Positions 7,201-11,688 of a stretch of DNA of 12,568 nt are shown here, piece by piece; within the stretch, counting starts at the first letter, position 1, and every line of letters begins with the position of its first letter. The notes beneath the pieces are model-generated. The model did not search any database and was not told the origin of the DNA. It was given only the letters and a program-made list of their open reading frames with translations. Origin of the DNA: CAYYNP01 sp964472545 (GTDB taxonomy: Bacteria; Planctomycetota; Planctomycetia; Pirellulales; Thermoguttaceae). Both the position numbers and the translations under genes were made by a program. The stretch spans positions 1-12,568 of the forward strand of contig CAYYNP010000287.1 in NCBI GenBank assembly GCA_964472545.1, given 5' to 3'.

Positions 7201-8425
7201 GGGGCCCGAGATCACCCATCGCGATCCACAGACACCGACCGTCTTTCTCGCTCAACAATCCCATGCCGAACTCCGCCGGCTTGCTCCACTCCGACGGCCG
7301 GCCCTGCTTGCCCCAGAGCTGCACCTTCCAGTAGCAGACTTCCCAACTGTTAAGCGGCTTGCCGTCGTAGACCACGTGAATCGACCGATCGGACGCGACC
7401 CGGCCGCTGTCCCATTTGTCGCCGAGGTCCTCGCGGAGCTTCGCTTCGCTGCTGGCGACCAATACCCGATAGGCCGTTTGGCGTTGCCCGCGAGCGACCG
7501 ACTGCGGCACCCAACTCAGCCGCGGCTTCGGCGTGTCGATTACCGGCGGGTCGGTCAGATACTCGCACTTCAGCGACGTCGGCTGCAATGCCATGCGACG
7601 CTCGATCGGCGCCATCGGGTCGGTCGTTCTTTTCGCAGGATCGACGTACCGGGCCAGATCGCGCATCGCGATCACCGTGTAGCCGTTGTCTTTGAGGTGC
7701 TTCATGCATCGCTCGAAAACGGCCCGATCGGTGTTCACCCAGGGGTGTTTTCCGTCCGGCACGCCGTGGAACGTCAACACGGCGACGCGGCCGTCTTTGG
7801 CCCGGTCGAGCGTCCACAAGAAATCGTCCCAGGTGAAGTTCGGCCCGAAGGCGCCGGTCGTGGGGACCATCAACGGATGGTCGTCGGCCGGGTCGTAGGC
7901 CGGCCCTCGGTCGCCGCGATCCGAATACGGAAACTCCGGCCCCACGCCCCGTCTGGCGAAAGAGTATCCCTTGCGGCCGAGGACCTCGATCGCCGGTAGA
8001 TTGACGTGATAGCCCGGATAGCAGAAGCTCACCGGCCGCGGCAGTCCGTGTTGGCGATGCACCCGTTCGATGTGTTCCACTTCCCCGACGATCTGCTCCG
8101 GCCTCAGCCGCGTGAGGTTGGGATGGCTGCGCGTGTGGTTGCCGATCTCGAAGCCCATGGCGTGCAGCTTCTCGACGTCCTCCCAGGTCATATACGCCTG
8201 CTTGTCCTCACGGAACCAGCCGCAGTCGGAGACGAAGAACGTGGCGCCGAACCCATAACGTTTCAACAGCGGCGCTACGAACTCGGCGTCGGACCGGTTG
8301 CCGTCGTCGAACGTCAGCACCACCACGCGATCCGGCACGGACGCAACGTCGGCGGCCGACGCGACGGCCGTTGGCATAAGCCCCGCAAAACCTCCAAGCA
8401 ACGTCGCAATCAGAATCGCCCGCAT
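4250..8425 (-). CDS. Secreted bifunctional polysaccharide deacetylase (CE4/NodB) - alpha-L-rhamnosidase (GH78)
   Basis: The predicted product is a 1391-residue exported fusion enzyme. Start at ATG 8425: GGAGGG lies just upstream and a signal peptide follows (MRAILIATLLGGFAGLM, likely cleavage after VASA, residue 24). Residues about 32-262 are a full NodB deacetylase: TFDDG (38-42, D40 base, D41 metal ligand), HTRSH (97-101, metal histidines), FCYPGY (134-139) and LTFHG (217-221). After a short linker, GH78 starts near 281: Fn3-like region (about 281-400); inserted LamG (about 404-585); rhamnosidase N domain (about 622-800); beta domain (about 805-925); (alpha/alpha)6 domain (about 928-1265); C-terminal domain (about 1270-1385). 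The acid motif DAAERDERVAWLGD (958-971) is canonical with E964; the base is E1241 in GATTVWETWEG. All catalytic residues of both halves are present and the frame is unbroken. Expected role: deacetylating and de-rhamnosylating an acetylated polysaccharide; the substrate is unknown. The stop codon falls in a REP-like repeat. Confidence 0.93.
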   Translation of the reverse strand: MRAILIATLLGGFAGLMPTAVASAADVASVPDRVVVLTFDDGNRSDAEFVAPLLKRYGFGATFFVSDCGWFREDKQAYMTWEDVEKLHAMGFEIGNHTRSHPNLTRLRPEQIVGEVEHIERVHRQHGLPRPVSFCYPGYHVNLPAIEVLGRKGYSFARRGVGPEFPYSDRGDRGPAYDPADDHPLMVPTTGAFGPNFTWDDFLWTLDRAKDGRVAVLTFHGVPDGKHPWVNTDRAVFERCMKHLKDNGYTVIAMRDLARYVDPAKRTTDPMAPIERRMALQPTSLKCEYLTDPPVIDTPKPRLSWVPQSVARGQRQTAYRVLVASSEAKLREDLGDKWDSGRVASDRSIHVVYDGKPLNSWEVCYWKVQLWGKQGRPSEWSKPAEFGMGLLSEKDGRCLWIAMGDLGPPPYVPGRIGRAIKLNGHNQSVRMAPRPGLKPKEQITISAWIKPTEIGDQWREIYRKDDGDARQLLAIGRDGSFHGLWCGFGIGGEYVERGAELAPERLLDGEWHLVAATFDGAAIRLYADGKQIGSSEVEGQLDTEGRWGAEIGSLAGRGEFFAGAIDDVRIYGRAISAKEMESLAAAEAGAVSEGLVAHWNFDDNTTDAVSGEAGTPVGTETAPAPRFRKEFEIDKEVRRARVLLSGLGYYELYINGRRVGDRVLDPVTSAYYNDQPYELSTRVYYTAYDVTEYLRPGRNAVGVWLGNGWYSAVSPPEGRKPYGTRPQVLLQMNVELADGRQMSVASYQDWKTSGGPVLENDICRGEVYDARLETPGWTQAEFDDSAWHEVRVTHPPSNRLVAQNIPAAKVLKTFKPVKIHEPDPGVYVFDFGQNMSGWTKLRVQGSRGTEVRLRYSPCIDDDGRLDTRPNRGASQTDTYILKGGGPEQWEPRFTLHGFRYVEVTGLPKKPTAESLEARFVRNDIELAGEFACSNPLLNQIHHNALWTFLCSLQGIPQDAAERDERVAWLGDTGFVWEDYIYNIDMAAFTAKWLWDIRDTQRTTGELAVTAPKWRRSGQVGRRYSPYPCWISTYPLLTWFAYEYYGDTRVLADHYDGLKKMLAYKAQHAPGHIFTHGLGDHMEPQAGGVSRFAPTQTSPLLTSTAYYYYDVLLTARIAEILGHKQDARHYFKLADEIKAAFNEEFFDASAGYYGTGTQTANALALSFDMVPESRREAVVKHLAHDVAVTHNGHLSTGIIGTDALEQTMARHGLAELMYGIATQTTPPSWGYQVRQGATTVWETWEGEPHHCRNMKMLGSSEIFFYRDLAGIAPAAPSFRKIAIRPYVVGDLKWVKASHNTIRGRVAVHWRKGGDSLTMDVTIPANTTATVSVPTLGLKDVTIAESGRTVWKDGEYIDGAEGVAAGRREDDYVTFDVGSGVYSFRVSPEKQSG
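6671..7216 (-). other. LamG/concanavalin-like domain inserted in the CE4-GH78 fusion
   Basis: Residues about 404-585 read as a LamG module (AIKLNGHNQSVRMAPRPGL, ITISAWIKP, DGEWHLVAATFDGAAIRLYADG, AIDDVRIYGRAIS). It sits between the Fn3-like region, which ends at GRCLWIAMG, and the rhamnosidase N domain, which starts at APRFRKEFEIDKEVRRARV. This is the same insertion point as in the downstream paralogue. Confidence 0.8.
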
Positions 8426-8600
8426 GATGACCCTCCCGTCAGGAGACAACGCTCGCCGAGCCACGTCCCACGCGCCGACTCGAACGGCCACGTCGGACCC
8501 GATGCGCCCTGTATATATCAGACAGGGCCGGCGGCATCAACACGACGAGCCGACACGTCACAACGGCGTCACAACCTCCCCGAGTGCCCTGGGCGAACGG

Positions 8601-8660
8601 GGTGCCCCGGACGGCCACAGAAATGACGACGCCTATCGCGGAAAGACGTCGGGGCAACTC
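8601..8660. repeat. REP-like repeat unit R2
   Basis: Bases 8614-8654 match 10965-11005 at 38 of 41 positions, including the run ATGACGACGCCTATCGCGG and the CGTCGGGG arm. The opposite arm, CCCCGGACG (8605-8613), is shortened: the TTTTCCG stretch present in unit R4 is missing. It is therefore a decayed or internally deleted copy of the family next to the RAYT gene. Confidence 0.7.
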
Positions 8661-8662
8661 GC

Positions 8663-8693
8663 GCAGAACTGCCTTTGGCATGAGGAGTTCTGC
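8663..8693. repeat. Nested stem-loop upstream of the 8768 gene
   Basis: GCAGAACT (8663-8670) pairs perfectly with AGTTCTGC (8686-8693). The loop itself begins with GCCTTTGGC, a possible inner hairpin (8671-8679). It directly follows the REP-like unit R2. It could be part of the repeat, a transcript structure, or a terminator, but there is no T-run directly after it. Confidence 0.45.
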
Positions 8694-8767
8694 CCCCTTG
8701 CCTCCCCTTTTCTCCTTATGCGTTATACTGAACGGAGGAAGATGTCCCAGGTGCGGAGCACATTGCC

Positions 8768-9364
8768 ATGAGCCAGCCAGCAAGTCCTGAACCACTTGTG
8801 CCCGAACGCCGGTGGTACCAGTTCAGCCTTCGTTCCTTGCTGCTGGCGACCGCGGGCTCGAGCATCCTCCTGGCCGTCTTCTTTACAACTCGGGGACAAG
8901 CTCCCGACCCGGCTCCGTACGCCAAACCGTTCGCCAAGCTGATCTCATCGGCCGACAGGGTGGTTGTCCGCGATGGCGGATACGACTGCTGTGGGCCGAT
9001 CGAAGGCCAGAGGATCCTCTTTGAAGTCACGGATCCGGACGAGCTGGCCGAGTTGAGTAACAACCTTCAGTTTGTCCGGAAAGAGCCGTCCAGGTCGTGC
9101 GCCTGTTGCGGCTGGCCGGGGATCGACTGGTATTGCGGAGATCGGCGCGTCGCGCTCACTTCGATCAAGCACGGCGCCGCTCTCCGTTGGACGGGCTTTC
9201 CAGGCGACGCCGAATTGACGCCCGAATCGGCCGAGTGGCTGCAGCAGTGGTTAGAGAAACACGACGTGACGCCGGCCGACCGACAATACGACCTGTGGCC
9301 GGAGGCAGGACAAGAGGACGGCGGAACCGCCAGGACGAATCTCGATAGCGAGGCACGGCCGTGA
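8768..9364 (+). CDS. Membrane-anchored Cys-rich hypothetical protein, planctomycete type
   Basis: A 198-residue product of unknown function. The ATG at 8768 has GGAG nine bases upstream. A short cytoplasmic tail with RRWYQFSLRSLLL (14-26) leads into one transmembrane helix (about 23-41); this FSLR-type entry is common in planctomycete membrane proteins. The rest would be outside the cytoplasm. It holds CC at 74-75, a CACCG cluster (111-115) and C123 in the block CACCGWPGIDWYCGDRRVAL, then KHGAALRW (134-141) and a WLQQWLEKHDV helix (157-167). The middle resembles, from memory, a recurring uncharacterised bacterial motif with CxC, a short strand pair and HHGxSLRW; this was not verified. The stop codon overlaps the next start by four bases (GTGA), so the two are probably translationally coupled. 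Confidence 0.8.
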   Translation: MSQPASPEPLVPERRWYQFSLRSLLLATAGSSILLAVFFTTRGQAPDPAPYAKPFAKLISSADRVVVRDGGYDCCGPIEGQRILFEVTDPDELAELSNNLQFVRKEPSRSCACCGWPGIDWYCGDRRVALTSIKHGAALRWTGFPGDAELTPESAEWLQQWLEKHDVTPADRQYDLWPEAGQEDGGTARTNLDSEARP

Positions 9365-9720
9365 GCCACACGCCACCCCCGGAACCGGAATCCAGACGCA
9401 GGTGTCGCAGGTGCAACTCGCCGGCCGACGTGTCCTCGGCGGAGCGCACTTGGGACAATGCGTGCCCGGAGTGCCAAGAGCCCTGGTGGCTTGCCCGCGG
9501 CGACACGATTCCGTGCAGGGTGACCCGCATCGGCCCGTTCGGCATCTTCGTCGAGGTGGCACCGGGAATCGAGGGGATGATCCACGTCTCAGAGTTGTCT
9601 TCTGCCGCAATCGATCACCCGGCAGAGGCGGTGGCGGTTGGAGAGGAGATCCTAGCCATAGTGTTGATGATCGACCCATGGGATCGGAAGATCGGGCTGA
9701 GCCGGAAGAAGGCGACGTGA
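9361..9720 (+). CDS. Zinc-ribbon plus S1 RNA-binding domain protein
   Basis: A 119-residue protein with two small parts. Residues 15-38 carry two CxxC knuckles (C15-RR-C18 and C35-PE-C38), which suggest a zinc ribbon. Residues about 49-117 form a complete S1 fold (IPCRVTRIGPFGIFVEVAPG, EGMIHVSELS, VGEEILAIVLMIDPWDRKIGLSRK), a domain that binds RNA in ribosomal protein S1, PNPase and similar proteins. The start is GTG at 9361, overlapping the TGA of the preceding gene within GTGA. A stand-alone S1 domain this small could be a general RNA-binding or stress factor; the client RNA is unknown. Pairing with a membrane-anchored Cys-rich protein is unusual, and shared expression need not mean shared function. 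Confidence 0.85.
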   Translation: MSHTPPPEPESRRRCRRCNSPADVSSAERTWDNACPECQEPWWLARGDTIPCRVTRIGPFGIFVEVAPGIEGMIHVSELSSAAIDHPAEAVAVGEEILAIVLMIDPWDRKIGLSRKKAT

Positions 9721-9783
9721 AGGCCGTTGACCCGTGCGAGCGCCGAGTGATCGGGGCCCCCACGGCTTCAGAGGGTGAAACCA

Positions 9784-10047
9784 ATGACCGACATCAAGAG
9801 TCCGACCGTCATTTGGATCAAAGGCGCCCTTTTCCTGTTGCTCGGTCTGCTCGCGGCCGTGCTCCTGGTGTTGCACGCGCCGAACGTCACCGTCGCGCTG
9901 TTGCTCTGCCTTGCGGTCTGGGCGTTCTGCCGCTTCTACTACTTCGCGTTCTACGTTATCGAACATTACGTCGACGCAGATTACCGCTTCTCCGGCTTGC
10001 TTTCGTTTCTACGCTACGCGCTATCCAAACGCCGTCGCAAACGGTAG
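9784..10047 (+). CDS. Small two-helix membrane protein
   Basis: An 87-residue protein with two predicted transmembrane helices (about 11-31 and 36-57), then an aromatic/acidic stretch FYYFAFYVIEHYVDADYRF (about 51-69) and a basic tail, SKRRRKR, expected in the cytoplasm. The ATG at 9784 is preferred over the in-frame GTG at 9775 because GAGG (9771-9774) lies nine bases before the ATG and overlaps the GTG region. It lies 63 bases after the S1 gene on the same strand and may be in the same transcript. Function is unknown; I have a general impression of similar small planctomycete proteins but cannot name a family. Confidence 0.7.
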   Translation: MTDIKSPTVIWIKGALFLLLGLLAAVLLVLHAPNVTVALLLCLAVWAFCRFYYFAFYVIEHYVDADYRFSGLLSFLRYALSKRRRKR

Positions 10048-10082
10048 GTTCGAGCTAGTGCTCTGTCAACATTCGAAAGTGG

Positions 10083-10101
10083 GGCGAGCATCCTGCTTGC
10101 C
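10083..10101. repeat. Short stem-loop
   Basis: GGCGAGCA and TGCTTGCC pair over eight positions (one G:T) around a TCC loop. There is no T-run, so a terminator role for the upstream gene is unsupported. The ATCCTGCT core resembles the minus strand of the hairpin at 105-118, hinting at a weak dispersed repeat. Confidence 0.4.
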
Positions 10102-10138
10102 GTTTGTGCCCCAGCGTCAAACGCAAGCCGGAAGCTTA

Positions 10139-10243
10139 CGCGGGTGGCACCGGTTCTTGAACCGGGAGGTGATGCCGAACAGCCCCGCGGGTGACACCGG
10201 TTCTCTAACCGGTGGGGCGAAGTCCCGGGAGGTGACGCCGAAC
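10139..10243. repeat. Tandem palindromic repeat pair
   Basis: Bases 10139-10165 and 10186-10212 match at 24 of 27 positions (core CGCGGGTG-CACCGGTTCT). Each holds a hairpin; in the first copy CCGGTTC pairs with GAACCGG. The following GAGGTGA-GCCGAAC also recurs (10166-10180 and 10229-10243), so the full unit is about 40-60 bases. The sequence differs from the REP family near the RAYT gene. Confidence 0.65.
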
Positions 10244-10469
10244 GGGCAAGTCTCGTCAAGCAGACTACGGAGCGGCTCAACGCCGTCGGCTCGCCGGCAC
10301 GAGTGGCGGCGATCTATCGGGCACCGATTCCATGGACGGATCCGTTCCGCCCTCACCTCCCGTGGCAGAGCCACACTACCCGCTCTTGACCCGGCCGCCG
10401 CGCCGCCACTAAGTTGGACGGCGTTGTTCTCGAGCACGCGTCCAGATTCCCGATCCACCGCCGGCGAGC

Positions 10470-10763
10470 ATGTCGAATAACGACGGCGACACTCACGATG
10501 CATCTGCGCTGCCCGGTGGCCCCGGCCAACCTGACCCACGCCGCCCGGCCCAGTTCACGATCTGGGACCTGCTCGTCTGGATGACCGTCTGCTCGTGTTT
10601 CTTCTCCACGGCCCGGCTGGCCGGCATCATCGCCGTCGTTCTGCTGCCGGCGTTTCTAATCGCCCCCTCGGTGCTCGCCCATCCCCGCAACAGCCCCCGG
10701 GTGAAGCTCTGGTTCATCGTCATAGGGCTCATCATGTCGCTGGCCCTGTTGCGGGCGGGGTGA
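10470..10763 (+). CDS. Small membrane protein, planctomycete type
   Basis: A 97-residue protein. A Pro/Gly/Asp-rich N-terminus (1-27) is followed by FTIWDLLVWMTVCSCFFS (29-46), an amphipathic to hydrophobic entry seen in many small planctomycete membrane proteins, then two more hydrophobic helices (about 50-70 and 79-94) split by a basic loop, HPRNSPRVK. The start is ATG 10470; upstream GGCGAG is only a weak ribosome site. Function is unknown. It lies 422 bases after the previous gene, so it is probably a separate transcript. It converges on the minus-strand pair at 11199-12568, with REP-like repeats between the two 3' ends. Confidence 0.65.
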   Translation: MSNNDGDTHDASALPGGPGQPDPRRPAQFTIWDLLVWMTVCSCFFSTARLAGIIAVVLLPAFLIAPSVLAHPRNSPRVKLWFIVIGLIMSLALLRAG

Positions 10764-10832
10764 AGAGGCCTACTTCTGCAAATGGAGATACGGCAATGGA
10801 AGCCCGGGTGCCCCGGACGAACGGGGTGGCTC

Positions 10833-10904
10833 GGACGGTTTTGCGGAAAGGACGTGGCGATCGCGGTGTCTTGTTCGCAAAATCCGTCCAGGTGGCAACG
10901 CCAC
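10833..10904. repeat. REP-like repeat unit R3 (minus orientation)
   Basis: GGACGGTTTTGCG (10833-10845) pairs with CGCAAAATCCGTCC (10876-10889) with one bulge, followed by a small hairpin GTGGC-AAC-GCCAC (10892-10904). Read on the minus strand the order is small hairpin, then GGACGGATTTTGCGAAC, matching the layout and much of the sequence of unit R1 beside the RAYT gene (CCCCGACGATTTTGCGAAC). Confidence 0.65.
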
Positions 10905-10930
10905 GAGAGGCACTCGCTCGGTCTCCTCCT

Positions 10931-11005
10931 GTGGCTGCGCCACCCCGACGCCTTTTCCGGCAAAGCCACAGAGATGACGACGCCTATCGCGGAAAAGCGT
11001 CGGGG
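10931..11005. repeat. REP-like repeat unit R4 (plus orientation)
   Basis: A small hairpin GTGGC-TGC-GCCAC (10931-10943) is followed by a large stem: CCCCGACGCCTTTTCCG (10943-10959) pairs with CGGAAAAGCGTCGGGG (10990-11005) with a single bulged C. Its right half matches R2 at 38 of 41 positions. The small hairpin corresponds to GTTGC-TGC-GCAAC at the RAYT ends, with both stem sides changed so that pairing is kept. Confidence 0.75.
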
Positions 11006-11198
11006 TCACCCGCGGCGCTCGACGCCTTGCAGAAGATCACCCAAGATGAAGCCTCCGTCATTCTCTGGGCCGACGCTGCAACGGCCATCCGCAAGATCCG
11101 CGAGGAGGATGGGGATGCAGAGGGCGACCAATCTCGCATCCTACGGCCGGAGAACCACAGGCGTGGAAGTCCGTTTGGGAGAAGACGCCCAAAACCCT

Positions 11199-11681
11199 TC
11201 AATCCCCCGATTGGGCCTCAACTCGTCTGATATCTCGAAGCGCAATCCAAAGCGGCAACCCCGCAGCCGGTGCAAACGCGAAGTCGATCCAGAACCAGCA
11301 AAAGGGAATTCCCCGCAGAGGGATGCAAATGCCGGCCAAGACGGGAATCAGCACACACGCGATCAGCCCGCATTGCACAATCCAAACGTTGCGAACGGGG
11401 TCTCGGACGGCCCCGGCGAACAGGATTGCCAATACGACGTGGGCGAAGGCGAGCCAGTCATGTGCATACAACATGAAAGGGTAAGTTGCCTCGACGGACT
11501 CCAGCCCTTCAATGGCCTGCCGTACGAAACGGTGCAGCCCATCGGTGGCTTCGCCTCCTCCCCAGGCTACGCGAACGGCCAATTTCAATTCCGCGAGTGC
11601 GGGCCATACCGTGACGCCGGACACGAGGAGCCCAAAGGCGACAATGCCCAACATCCACTTCGCTCGTCTCATGTTCGTCAT
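11199..11681 (-). CDS. Four-helix integral membrane protein of unknown function
   Basis: A 160-residue protein with predicted helices at about 8-29, 75-92, 99-120 and 129-147. The first loop (30-70) is polar and ends in EATYPFMLYAHDWLAFAH; loops between later helices hold GAVRDPVRNVW (90-100) and PLRGIPFCWFWIDFAF (121-136). The pattern DWLAFAH, RDPVRN and RGIPFxW resembles an uncharacterised family of small bacterial membrane proteins that I recall but cannot name. The ATG at 11681 has AAGGTGA about eight bases upstream, which favours it over the in-frame ATG at 11672. It starts seven bases after the radical SAM stop codon, so the two form an operon. Confidence 0.8.
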   Translation of the reverse strand: MTNMRRAKWMLGIVAFGLLVSGVTVWPALAELKLAVRVAWGGGEATDGLHRFVRQAIEGLESVEATYPFMLYAHDWLAFAHVVLAILFAGAVRDPVRNVWIVQCGLIACVLIPVLAGICIPLRGIPFCWFWIDFAFAPAAGLPLWIALRDIRRVEAQSGD

Positions 11682-11688
11682 GTCTGGT

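Larger units (their letters stand above)
8426..8767. other. Divergent intergenic region
   Basis: This 342-base gap separates the minus-strand CE4-GH78 gene from the plus-strand 8768 gene, so it should hold promoters for both. It contains a REP-like unit (8601-8660) and a nested hairpin (8663-8693). TATACT at 8724-8729 would place a -10 box about 40 bases before the 8768 start codon, but no good -35 box lies at normal spacing, so this is only a suggestion. No open frame here looks coding. Confidence 0.5.
10048..10469. other. Intergenic stretch with hairpin repeats
   Basis: No coding sequence is supported in these 422 bases. The first half holds a short hairpin (10083-10101) and two copies of a 27-base palindromic repeat (10139-10212). 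The second half (about 10250-10469) shows no repeat or regulatory signal that I can name; one frame reads somewhat protein-like (VKQTTERLNAV) but has no start and no recognisable domain. Confidence 0.5.
10764..11198. other. Convergent intergenic region with REP-like cluster
   Basis: This 435-base gap lies between two genes that point at each other. Its first half (10833-11005) holds two REP-like units in opposite orientation. Bases 11020-11125 read in one frame as LDALQKITQDEASVILWAD followed by AATAIRKIREEDGD, which has a faint HEAT-repeat look, but there is no start and it runs on into low-quality sequence; it may be a gene remnant or chance. Confidence 0.5.

Noticed and set aside
7590..7640. 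Frameshift or misassembly joining two genes at the CE4-GH78 border
   Set aside because: The frame runs through without a stop, the linker is short and plausible, and the GH78 half lacks its own signal peptide and ribosome site. An assembly fault still cannot be fully excluded.
6632..7999. Plus-strand open frame of 455 codons opposite the fusion gene
   Set aside because: Antisense shadow across the LamG and NodB regions; no recognisable motif.
9911..10480. Plus-strand open frame of 189 codons
   Set aside because: It overlaps the 9784 membrane gene out of frame and runs through palindromic repeats; no domain or ribosome site.
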